Positions 1 to 19,260 of a stretch of DNA of 64,000 nt are shown here, piece after piece. How positions within the stretch are numbered: position 1 is the first letter of the stretch; each line of letters opens with the position of its first letter. The position numbers and the translations under genes were made by a program. Below the pieces are notes generated by a model. The model saw only the letters and a list, made by a program, of their open reading frames with translations, ran no database searches and was not told where the DNA came from. Source of the DNA: Meandrina meandrites (Eukaryota > Cnidaria > Anthozoa > Scleractinia > Meandrinidae); assembly GCA_963693305.1 (NCBI GenBank), contig OY855910.1, positions 21,936,362 through 22,000,361 of the forward strand, written 5' to 3'.

Positions 1-385
1 TGAAAAGTCCTTGAATTTTCTTCAACTTTAAATGTAGTGGAGTGAAAAGCGAAATTCTTTGCATAGACTTTGGTATTCTTTTCCTGTGTAAAGCAACTTC
101 AAACACTGTAAAACCTGGGTGTAAAAGCGGGTAATAAATAGAAAAGACAAGTGAACTGAAAAATGTAGAGAAGGAGATGGATCAAACACTTGAAGCCTTA
201 GAAACCTGTTAGCTTGGACTGGGAATGTACATTTATATATCATCTGCGAAATTACATTCTTGGTGGGTGGTCCTTGAAAATTCAATTTGGTCCTTGATAT
301 GAAAGTCCTTGAAAAGTCCTGGAAAAAGGGTTGCGATTTTTTGTATGAACCCTGGGCTCAAACCTTTTCTGAAATTTATTTGCAG

Positions 386-8769
<8,384 letters not shown>

Positions 8770-8835
8770 TTGAAACAGCATCACAGCATATAAACCGGTT
8801 TTCCCCTTTGGACTTGTGGGCAGTTCTTTCATGGA

Positions 8836-8841
8836 AATAAA
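8836..8841 (+). terminator. Polyadenylation signal of SMC1A
   Basis: AATAAA lies 67 nt after the SMC1A stop codon, with a T/G-rich stretch downstream. It is the first canonical signal after the coding end. Confidence 0.6.
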
Positions 8842-9003
8842 TTATATTTGTGCAAAGTCGTGTCTTCATTTGTATATTGTTTCCCACTACGGTTGAGCTA
8901 TCCTGGAATTTCACGCTCAAGTTCCTTTATCAGCATTATATATTTTTCTTTTTTTTATGACAAGTTAATGCAATGTTTCTAAAATTATTTAGTATCACCC
9001 AAC

Positions 9004-9041
<38 letters not shown>

Positions 9042-9190
9042 GCTACTAGAGGACTTAGTAATAGTCATCGAGCAGCGAAATTTGTGACGCTTTCTTTCGT
9101 TTTATTCCCAAATAAATCTTACTTCAACTTGCATTTGCTAACTTTATTATTGCTTTTTCTGTCCGAAAAACCCTTCGCCCTCAAGGGCCA

Positions 9191-9234
9191 TGGGTCAATA
9201 GCCCATTCGGCTTCGCCTCATGGGCTATTGACCC
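9191..9234. repeat. Short hairpin palindrome
   Basis: Arms GGGTCAATAGCCCA (9192-9205) and TGGGCTATTGACCC (9220-9233) are perfect inverted repeats around a GC-rich loop. The sequence from about 9010, beginning with a TGATTGGCTACGCTACTAG stretch, looks like the body of the same repeat. Confidence 0.6.
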
Positions 9235-9489
9235 GTAGCCCTTGCGGGCTACGTGCCTAATTGTTAAGTAGTAATCTCAAAGCGTTGAGAATGGCGCCCG
9301 AAATACGTTTCGCTTACAACAGTACGTTAAAAATAGTACAACGATATACCCAAAAAAAACTGCATAGAATTGATTAAAATAAATAAAAAATGATAATGCC
9401 CTGAAGGGGGTCCCTAAAGGCAGGGAAACAAAGAAAGCACGTCCTCTGAGACACATGGGCAGTTTATTCTGGGCGAAGCGAAGTAAACC

Positions 9490-9843
9490 GGGCAGAAATC
9501 AACTATCAGCCGGATTCACCACTAAATTTTTTCCGATACTGAGTGGTTCAAATTGGTCACGTGACGCAACAGTGTTCATCCGCGGAGAGACACTTTCAGC
9601 CTGTAGTGCCCCACCGAGGAAAATACCCGGATGGACAGAACTCGTGGGAATTTAGTGACTTTCTTGTCTGGTTTTGTTTCGTTTCATACCTTCAGTGGGT
9701 TTCTTATCAGTTTTCTTTCGTTTGTTACCATTCGCCTTTCAAGTCTCCCGTCCTAAAAAGTTCAAAATAACTCAAGATGCACGTTTTTGAATAGGTGCGC
9801 GGAAGAAAATTTAGTGGTGAACTATCGGTCTGATAGTTGCCCC
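9490..9843. mobile_element. MITE-like element with imperfect terminal inverted repeats
   Basis: The left end GGGCAGAAATCAACTATCAG (9490 onward) and right end (to 9843) pair imperfectly over about 45 bp, sharing AACTATC, TTCACCACTAAATTTT and TTCCG blocks. The interior is non-coding. No clear target duplication was found. Confidence 0.5.
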
Positions 9844-10497
9844 TTGGAAATTAAGAATCTGTTTGGGCATCTTTAATAGGAAACGAAAAGCCCCTGAGGG
9901 CTCGAGGAGAGTCCCCAGGGCGGGAGGGAGGGTGAAGAAACAACTGAAACGAATCAAGTTACAAACAAGATGAGCCTAGGCAGCTAGCCAGGCATGGCGT
10001 GGAATGTGAACCATGACCTGAAACAACGGGAAATAAAAATCAAACTGATTTGAACAATTTTATTAAACCAAAAATAAATTTAAAAACCACAATACATACC
10101 TCGAAGTTATGTTATTCTCAGCATCCAGTCGCAACGTTTTAAAAACGAGCATTACATTGTAAAATAAATGAGGTTTTTGTTGACCTCAGGCGAAAGCGCA
10201 AAACCAAACTTAAAATTACGTTTTGTTAGTGTATACCTCCAAAACAAAAATATGTTCAATAAACTGGCAGAATTAGAACGAAACTTGCGTTACTCCTCAT
10301 TTTTAGTGAGGTATTTTGTGTTATGAATCAAAGGATCAAAGGAACATCGACAAAAAAAAAATTTGCAAATATTATCGATAATGATGGAAAAAAACAAAGC
10401 TTACAACAAAAAATAGTAGCGGCGGGGGTCCAAACTGGCAAGGAGGGTCCATATCCGCCAGTTTCAAAACTACCCACAGAATTAGTGTCGAAATATG

Positions 10498-10683
10498 TTT
10501 TTAATTTAAAACGTCATAATAAAGCAAAATTTAGCCCTGCTCAGTACTGTCATCCAGCAGAGCGGGGTGCTTGTAACCGGATGTATTTTTTTGTTTCCAA
10601 GTAGCTGGGTTGGGGTGGGGAGGGCTTATAAGCGGGGGGGGGGGGGGGGGGGAGGGGGGGCTTATAAAGAGAATTTTACGGTA
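10498..10683 (+). mobile_element. Partial copy of the GGCTTATA MITE family
   Basis: The segment matches the 3' half of copies at 24003-24991 and 45229-45531: shared CTGTCATCCAGCAGAG, AACCGGATGTATTTT, a CTTATAAGCGGGG stretch and the terminal AATTTTACGGTA. A G-run of more than 20 bases has expanded inside it. The left end is missing. Confidence 0.7.
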
Positions 10684-11047
10684 TGCGTTATTGACCAAAT
10701 TCCGAGCGAGTAAGATAGGCCCATCTTGCCCGAGATTTGGTTCATCTTGCCACCTTGCGGATTCAGCCATATAATAATATACATTATTATATCTCTAAGA
10801 CAGTACGCGCGCTGTGATTGGTCAATTTTACGGGCCGTATTCTACAGTACGGCCCGCGAAATTTGAGAGTTCTCCTGATGCGATAAGTTTTGTTTATCAA
10901 AATCTCTTACAACGAAAATTTTGAAAGCTGCTTTGAAAACATCTGCATTCGGACAAAACATTTTGAGAAACAAAAGCGAAAAGAACAGGGTCTTACAAAA
11001 TTCAAACTAGATTTTTCAGATCTTTTAGAAACTGAAACCGTCCCCCC

Positions 11048-11505
11048 GGGGGGGGGGGGGGTACTCCCCTAAATTTCGGATAGGGGTGTGCCGCGAACGT
11101 TTTCAAACCCTGACCCTATCTAAGGATAAAGAAAACGAAAATTAATACCCTTTCTAAGGCCCAAACCCGAAAATTGACACCCTATTCAAGGGGAGGAGAA
11201 ACATTGCGTGACGACTCAAATAACGGCTAACCGCGCACGGCAAAGCTCAAATCTTTCAAAATCGCTTTGTCAATACTTAATGACGGATAGTTCAGTTTTA
11301 ACAATTTTTTTTTCGTTTAGCTGGGCGTTTATTTTAGCTGATAGAATTTAGCTACCCTATCTAAGGATCACACCGGGAACGCAATGCCAAAAGGACCAAA
11401 AATGATACCCTATTTAAGGACCGAGAACCTCAAAAAACATACCCTATCCCGCGGCACATACCTATATAGCCCATATATGGGAGTACCCCCCCCCCCCCCC
11501 CCCCC
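11048..11505. mobile_element. MITE with poly-G plus TACTCCC inverted ends
   Basis: About 458 bp is bounded by a G-run followed by TACTCCC and, at the right, GGGAGTA followed by a C-run. Internal motifs repeat in degenerate form: ACCCTATCTAAGGA, ACCCTTTCTAAGG, ACCCTATTTAAGGA. No coding potential. The homopolymer ends make exact borders uncertain. I recall this type as abundant in corals. Confidence 0.7.
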
Positions 11506-11611
11506 TGGAAGCGTCCATCACACAAGTCATAAACTTGACAATTTTCTCTCTGCCGAAAGGTAGAGAAGTCGAATTCTGAATGAAAAAGATTTAAAGAGTT
11601 TTGTCGAGAGT

Positions 11612-11675
11612 TAGCCTGCGAATACAGCCGCCTCTCATCGATCCCGGAATGAGAGACGGCTGTATTCGCAGGCTA
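11612..11675. repeat. Near-perfect 27-bp-arm hairpin
   Basis: Arms start with TAGCCTGCGAATACAGCCG and end with CGGCTGTATTCGCAGGCTA, continuing into CTCTCAT/ATGAGAG with one mismatch, around a 10-bp loop containing ATCCCGGA. Function unknown. Confidence 0.7.
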
Positions 11676-12237
11676 GTCGAGAGTAAACGAACAAAACATT
11701 CAAAACAACGTACCTGCTGCTGTTCTTGACGATCTCTTCGGCAAATTTTTAACGGCGTCCGCTTATTATTTTGAAAACGGCCGGATAGTTCGAGTTCACC
11801 CCAGACAAAAGTTCGATAGTGTACTCATTTTCCAACAAGAATTCTGCACCAAACACCTCTCAGGACGACACAATTTATTGACAATTTAGTTCACGTTTTC
11901 GACGAAATCATTGTTTGTTGCTTGCGGTCACCGCTTTCTTCTCAGTTGAGTTGTTCTTCTCTGTTTATCGAACTTCACATCACTTCAGGAGTTATTTCAA
12001 AGTAATCTTGAACTGTATCCAGTTTTCCACAGAAAGGAGCTGTACGAATTAATCGTAAAATTAAAACGTTTGAAGTTTGGATTCACTTCTCTGCGAGCCA
12101 ACTGCAAACTGTTTTCGTAAGCCAATAAATTTCGCTTTCTTCTTGCATTTGACGCGCGCGTCATTCAAATGTAGCTGCGATTGACTTGAAATGGTTTCTT
12201 TTCTCCAGAATGAGAGATATAATAAATATCTTATTAA

Positions 12238-12377
12238 CCTCGTTTTCTCGGTCCGTAATGTAAAATACGGATCCTCGTTTTTTCCCCATCGATTTATGGC
12301 CCGCGCGCTTCGCGCTTGGGCCATAAATCGACGGGAAAAAACTCGGTCCGTATTTTACAGTACGGACCTCGAGCTCG
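12238..12377. repeat. Large imperfect palindrome
   Basis: The left half contains CTCGGTCCGTA, AAAATACGGA and ATCGATTTATGGCCC. The right half contains GGGCCATAAATCGA, CTCGGTCCGTATTTTA and TACGGACC, so the region folds on itself around CGCGCGCTTCGCGC. A similar CGGGCCGTA/TACGGCCCG hairpin lies at about 10828-10858 and may be the other side of one larger element. Confidence 0.55.
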
Positions 12378-13447
12378 ATTAATAAGAGGTATGTACGAGA
12401 CTGTTGCAGGTAACAGCCTAAGAAATTTGTATGATATATGATGATATGATGACTTTCATCAGCCTTTGTTTAAACTGTATAGGAATGTAACTCGTGCCTG
12501 GAGTTCGGAACCACTAGTAGCACACAAAAGAGGTAAAAGTAAGTCTTTTTTGTTGAATTCCTTTTCATAATTTGAACTCCGGGTATGATCTTTACTTTCC
12601 CACAAACTCTTAGTCTAGGTGAAAACTTAGGGACTGGACGGACCATTATTATTATAATTTTCTTTTTTTTTTGGCGGAGAAACAATTTTTTCTGTGTCGC
12701 GTGTGCAAATAATTTTTTTCCGGTAGCATCATCCTGCGGAATTTTTTTTTCATGTCTACAAACAATAAATTTGGACTTTTTTGCTTTTTCGAACCACCTT
12801 TCTTCAGGATCCTCCCCCTTCCACGGACGGCAGCCGGAAATGGAACCTTCTACCTTTTTGTTCATAAATTCAAGTTGTAAGTGCTAAAATGAAAACTTTC
12901 TAACTTATTTTCGGAGGTAAAAGCTCGTTCCGGTTGCCGTCAAAAAGCTCTCTTATGGATAACCGTCCTTAGTATAGTATAGGTGAAGAAAGGTCGGTAA
13001 ACACTCTGTTCCAGACCCCCGCTGACGAGACGAGTTTCATTTGCATCGACTTCAACTGCAAATTCACCCTGCGAACAGAGCGGCGGAGCCGACGGAGCGT
13101 CTTTTAACTTCCATGCGGCTGAATTGTCAAGTTTATCAGCGAAAAAGAAAGGGCTCTGATCCCATGGTGCTGAAAATTCTGTTTGAAACCAATGCCAGCA
13201 GGGGAACGTGGTCAGTCTGGAAAATTAATCAGTAAGTAAAGTAATATGACTGTTGTTTTGTACCGCAACCCATCCTCATATTAAAAATGCGATGTCACTG
13301 TATGTACCCAGCTGAAAAGAAAACGGTTTAAGAACGTTTGCAGCCTTGCTTTATTCCCTTCTTAATACATGTAGGATTTACAGCTTGTTTCACTACACTT
13401 GTGTACATGTTTACTTAACCTTACTTCATATACAACATAGGCACGCT

Positions 13448-15821
13448 AAGCGTGCAGGAGTTATTTTTTCAATTGATTGGGTGGCTTGGGGTAAAACTGG
13501 GTGTTAGTCCTGTTGGGATGGTCTATTTCATGGGTTGAGCTATTTGTGCATGGTTCATGTGCACGGTCTATCGTGCCGACTAAGAGCTACTTTTGGAAAA
13601 ATAACTCAAAAACAATTTAAAAAGAAATTGTGCAAACGTTCTAAAATTAGGCTGCTTTACTTTGGTGTGCAACCGATCGATCGAACCATACCGTTGAAGA
13701 CAATAAATACGTCAGTAATTTCTTCAAAAGTAAACAGAAAAAAATATCTGGTAGTGACTTTTAAGGTTACCTTCATGTTTAACTATCCGTTCCCTTTCAT
13801 TCCAAGCCGAAAGAAAACCGCTAAGTACATCAGAACATGGATTGAAAACTGTTGACAACATTTACCGTAAACACGATCACAAAATCGCAAACACGCTCTC
13901 TAAGAAAGCCAAATTGACCCAGAAATTGCAAGCGAATAGCCAGATGGAACAAGAACAAAGTATTCTCGGGTTTCTGAAATGGCTCCGTTATTTTCATCAT
14001 CAATATAAAACAGAAACCTTTCTGCAAGCAAGTACGTGTTTCTTTCGACGAAGCGAGAAACAAACAACTCTAGTCACCAGTGCATTTCGGCCAAACCACG
14101 TGACGATTTTACTTGGACTGGTACAATTTTAATTTCGCAACCAGAAGCAGAAACGTGCCCTAACTTGTAAGCGTAACATGATCATATTCCCACGGCCGTG
14201 CTAAAAATAGCTTTCGATGAAGTTGTGTGCCACGCTTGACTGCACACCCAAAAAGCTAGTCTTCTTTTCAGCCGTTGTTTTTTGCGTGACAAGCCCAAAC
14301 AACGGCTTCAAAGGAGACTACCAAAAAGCTGTCTGTCTTTTTTTCTTTTGCCTATGAGTAAACGTAACTGCAACCGCTTTGCGTTGGGAATATTAAATAC
14401 ACTAAAAAGGTATTGCGTCAGCCATGGAATGCGCTGACATGGAGCTTTCACTTTCGGTACGTGACAAACAAGATTATGTTTACTTTGCATGTTTATTTCG
14501 CCAGAAGCGACGGCCGCTAATTTGTTTGCAATTTTGCGACTATTTCTTGTCGGTTTAGCCAGTTCAAGTGAATCTTTTGGCTGTTTCATCGAGGCGAGTT
14601 CAGAGATCTGAAGAAAATAAATTTGGCCGACGTAAACACTTGCAAGCATTACGTCATTGGTACGGAAATAACCGCATTGCACCACCATACTACTAAAGAT
14701 AGCCATCAACAATGCGAAGCTTGAAACGCGAGACTCGCACAACGACTACTATACCTTCCTACGGCCCTCACTCACGACACAAATGATGATTTTCTCTTGC
14801 TGCAACCACGTTGTCAAAACACCTAATTTAATATTTGCCGAGCAGACAAAACGTGCCCTTGTAACATCATCACGTCATGAGCTTTTCAAACGATCGTACA
14901 ATAATTAATAACTCATGACCGCCCATGTGAAGTCCTACTATTCCTAAGCAGGAAACGTCGAACCGTCTGCGGCCGCATTCCAACCTCACGAAAATACCAA
15001 TTATTTGGCAACTCTCAAACCCAAATAAACGCACATGCCTCGACATATTACAATTACGTTATTCTTAATTTGGGAGGAAAATCTTGAGAGATTTGTGGTC
15101 GCTCGTGTTATTACTTAGCCAAAGTTCCTACTAATAGGAAAACTACTAATGCTATACTTTTAACCGAGAGAAAACAGTTTAAACACCGCGCGGTTAGAAT
15201 CTCAAAGATTTCTCGTTTAATTTCTTTAACACTCGCCCTTACAAACAACCCACAGTGCATCAGTTTGTGCCATTTGGGGACCAAAACAAAACGTTGCGCA
15301 AACCCGCAACACTGACATTAAAAATGGAAGTCACAACATTTATTCTCAATACACATATTTATTCTACTCAAAAACATCATAAAATTTAAAATAAAGTGAT
15401 CAACAAATACTATACCCATATTCTGTCGTCAACTGAACTAGTTGATTCGGCAAACCGAGAGAATCACCTTCACCACCATCAAATTTCCAAACACTTTTCG
15501 GTTTCAGAACCCACACACAAGGTTCTCACCCAAAGCTACATAAAAATCAAGAACTGGAATAGAGACTTCAGACCAACACGGCCAAATAAGGTTGAATCTA
15601 TAGCAAAACAAAAATGGCCGTACCTTGAACCGAAAACAAATTATTCATAAAAACGATCCATACATACAAGCCGCAATTTGATTGGTCCTTGATAGAATCT
15701 CAAATCTGATTGGTGTGAAATACATACATGAATGATCCACCCAACCAACATCCACCCACTTAATAGCCAAATACGCCTTCACGCCGACTAAGAGTTATTT
15801 TTTTGAAAAAAATAACTCAAA
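13448..15821. repeat. Related AT-rich palindromic motifs, possible ends of a 2.4-kb element
   Basis: GAGTTATTTTTTCA at 13448 is inverted relative to TTGAAAAAAATAACTC near 15800. A second motif, GCCGACTAAGAG followed by TA-rich palindrome, occurs directly repeated near 13576 and 15783. They may bound one degraded transposon or be independent simple palindromes. Interior frames (for example 144 codons at 14308-14742, minus) show no known domain. Confidence 0.3.
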
Positions 15822-15989
15822 AATGGAAAACAAACCTGCTGTAAAGTTGCTAATTCCTAAAGCGTTGCAATGATGATAGACATAATACAAATTACATATA
15901 TATATATATATACCATGAGCCTAACTACAAAAATTACAAATCAAAAGGCTTATTGAAACTGAGAAGCAACATATGAAACTAGGGCTATC

Positions 15990-16276
15990 GGGCCATTCCA
16001 CTTTATATCCACACCCCTCATGTATAGTAGAGGAGATTTTTTGTGAAGGGGCTTTGAAAGTCATTTTTGAGGGGGTAGCTCCATCGATATTCATTTATCT
16101 TTCATATATTTCTGAAGGGGTAAGGGAAAAGCTGGCTTTTTTTCTGAAGGGGTTCAGACAAATTTGGGTATTTCAAAGGGGGCATCAAGTATGCATTTTG
16201 ATCTGTTTTTCTAAGGGGGGGGATTTTGACTCACCTCATAAATAGGTGGGGGGGGGGATATAAAATGGAATGGCCC
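15990..16276. mobile_element. MITE with GGGCCATTCCA inverted ends
   Basis: Left end GGGCCATTCCACTTTATATC and right end GATATAAAATGGAATGGCCC are inverted repeats with one mismatch. The interior has several AAGGGG motifs and a G-run. 287 bp, non-coding. Confidence 0.7.
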
Positions 16277-18699
16277 CGTGAAAAATTGGTGAAACTTGCT
16301 GGGATAACAGGCTTACCAGTTGGCCAGAATTGTGTGGGAACAACTGGCTTCAGTATAATTATCAATCAAAATTGTTTACAAAAATTTATCAGTTCATAAG
16401 TACAGAACAGTGAGCAGGTTTTCCCTGTAGTCATCCCCATTTCCCACTTCCTTTTGTTTATATTTTTGATTATTTTCTATAAAATATACTTTGAAAGAGA
16501 TATATGAATATAAAAGTAGTAGATACTGAGAAGTTTTTCTGACGACGAAAGGTCTGGTGCTATACTTCTGTATACTGATAAATAGTTATCAATGGTTAAT
16601 ACTGTAGAAGCAGTCACGAGAAAAACTTGCACATCAGCAGAACTAAATATTTCCAGTGCTTTTGAAGTACAATTTTTTTTACTGTACTTTCTAGCCAATT
16701 TTTTTTTTGCAGTCAAATGAGTACAAGAATTTGAAGCAACTGTTTTCTCAAATGTTTGCAGATAGCATCTAGTATGTTTAATGCTTGCTTTTCTCTCTAA
16801 AGTTATCAGCATCAGAAATAGGAACAACATGAAACAACTATGCCTTCTCAAACATTGCATAATAATTTGTTACAATATTTGAAAGGAATCGAACAATCCA
16901 GCCAGTGTTGTCATTTACTGGCTCAAAAAGTAACCTAGAACTCAACAATTTCTCAAGTTGTTCTAAAGGTTTTTCATTCCACCAATTCATTCATAATCAT
17001 GAATGTTTTTTCACAAGGCTCAGTGCAATCTCGTGGTCTTATGACGAGACAGTAAACAGATTCACAAGCTAATAGAATACAATTCCCTATTATTTTCCTT
17101 TTTGGCTTGCTTCATTACCGGTCTCTCGCATTCTGGTTACCTTGTAAATATGATGGACATCAACATTTCATGAGTAAGTGCATTGAAGCTGTGATTTCAA
17201 ATGACCTTTAGTTTTGTATTTTATGTGATTCAGAAACAGGAAACAAACACTTCCCTTGATTAGCACCTGGGTTTATAGTTTTTTTGTCTGCCAGTTGATC
17301 AATCTTCAGGTTTTTTACCTCAATCTCCAGGTTTCTGGTGCTTTGAGGTTGAGGGGTCTACATAATGCAACATGCATTCCCTACCAAACTTAAAACCCTG
17401 GATATAGAGATTAAGAACCCAGCACACTAGTTAACCACACTGTTTCTTTCATGCCTCTAAGTCTAAATCTTTATCTAGCCTTTTATATATTTAGCAAACT
17501 ATAATTACAAATCCTAAACATGCATGCGTGAACTATATATCATCACCAAAATTATGGAGCAAATTATTTTTACAGAATGATGATGTAAAAACTGAGGAAT
17601 GAAGAATGAAACAATGAGGCTTACCAAGTTGATGAAACCCATATTTTTTGTTAATGCAAGACTTAAGGAGGCTTACTACAACAGTTTTTTACATGGCTCA
17701 ACAGCGCACCCTACGATTATCTGTCTGATGTCAATATTGCTTGTGCAGACAAAATTTGCACTAGCAACTCTAAACAGAAATGAAAATAGAGTTTAAGCTA
17801 TTTTATGGCAGTCAACAAAATTGCTTCAGAATGCTTTCAGACATGTCTTTAAACCAAGGATGGAAAAAATACAACATAAAAGGAACACAAACAACCAACA
17901 GAGGAGGTTTAATTTTGTCATCACACTTGACCCATGGTGTCATATGAGCACATGCTCAAATAAAAGGGCATGTGCAAATAATTCATTTTTTTCGGAGGTC
18001 ATAATGCCCGTTTTTGACCCAGAATTTCTCAACCATGATCACAACCTAAGATGAAACTTTCACAATTAATTTTTTGTAGCAAATAAAAAATATTTAAACA
18101 AAATCTGTACAACAAATTTTGAGCTATTTTATTAGGCAAAATATCACATTTCCTATTTTGCAAAAAATTCTGCCTTACAGATTTTTAATTTATATTTGCG
18201 TGAAGGCTTAATCAGAAGTAATTTCAAATTTCTGAAATTTTTGAGGTAGGATCATATGGGAAGATTTTGAGAAAAATGCTAGTGAAACTGCTAGTGTCCT
18301 CGCACTCGATCATTCATTTTGGCTATGTATTTAGCATGTGTATATTTGTTCAAATGGCACATATAATGGTTGTAGGCTGTAACAAACACTGTAATAAGAG
18401 CTTTTAAAACATCTCTGAACATTTTACAAGAGAGTTAAAAGTTGGTCTTATTTACCCCCTCAAAACTGTAGTAAGCCACCTTAAGGACTAATAAATGGGA
18501 AAATCTGTATATTAGCCACCTAAGATTCCAAGCCCTTACTTTAAATTTTGATAAGACTTTTTGCTACCATTTTTCACCCCTCAAATTATAGTTATTGCTT
18601 TTAAGTGGTAAACCATATTGGTGAATTCTGAAACAAAGCCAGAAAAACTTGCTGTGTGAGCTTTTTCTGTTGTCTCACTGGTATATATATATAGTAGTT

Positions 18700-19030
18700 A
18701 GTATATACTAAAACAGTGGATAGCATTGTTGACATGTGCTGATTGGAGTCACCTCCCAGCAACTCGCCCATGAAAACTGTAATTTGCAGTTCTAGAAAAT
18801 GTCATTACCCACCCAATGGGAGGTCAATGGAAATTCTGACAGGGTGGGGGTCTCAAAAGTCAAAATTTAGAAAGGAATGTATGGGACTCAACTGGAATTT
18901 CATGTGGATATTTTTTGGAACAACACAACCATTGACAGGAACCAATGACAGGAATTGCCCATTGACAGGAATAAACGAGTTTAAAATAATCCTTTTTGGA
19001 TTATATCATCTCACTGTTTTAGTATATACT
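18700..19030. mobile_element. MITE-like element with AGTATATACTAAAACAGTG ends
   Basis: The 19-bp left end AGTATATACTAAAACAGTG is perfectly inverted at 19012-19030. The interior (about 290 bp) carries three tandem TTGACAGGAA-like units near 18930-18970. It lies about 230 bp beyond the SLC6 stop codon and may be part of that gene's 3' UTR. Confidence 0.6.
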
Positions 19031-19260
19031 AAAACAACTATTTTCCTGATTGTTGGTGGCTAGTGGTGAATAATATCCCCCATTAGCCACCCTTCACTGC
19101 AGTGAATAGTTGTTTTAAATATCTTAAAAAATAGTGTCACAGTCACATTGCAAAACATCCAAAATGAATAATTTAGTCAGACATACAACACTGGCTTTGT
19201 TTTACAACAGCCTTACATTACATTGCCTCCATCTACACCATAGTTGCTTGCACCCTTATT

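Larger units (their letters stand above)
8842..19260. other. Gene-free convergent intergenic region, repeat-rich
   Basis: This stretch lies between the 3' ends of SMC1A (+) and the SLC6 gene (-). Open frames here are short (up to 144 codons), lie in or beside palindromes and low-complexity DNA, and show no recognisable domain. Identified elements are listed separately. The part 16.3-18.7 kb is AT-rich with no inverted repeats or genes that I could recognise. A minus-strand frame of 127 codons at 16477-16860 resembles nothing I know. Confidence 0.6.

Noticed and set aside
12470..12887. Overlapping frames of 131 and 100 codons on opposite strands
   Set aside because: Both run through homopolymer stretches, have no recognisable domain and overlap each other, so neither is supported as a gene.
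14308..14742. 144-codon minus-strand frame
   Set aside because: Composition and sequence suggest no known family, there is no splice context with neighbours, and it lies in transposon-rich intergenic DNA.
16477..16860. 127-codon minus-strand frame
   Set aside because: Low-complexity, poly-T derived in part, with no recognised motif.
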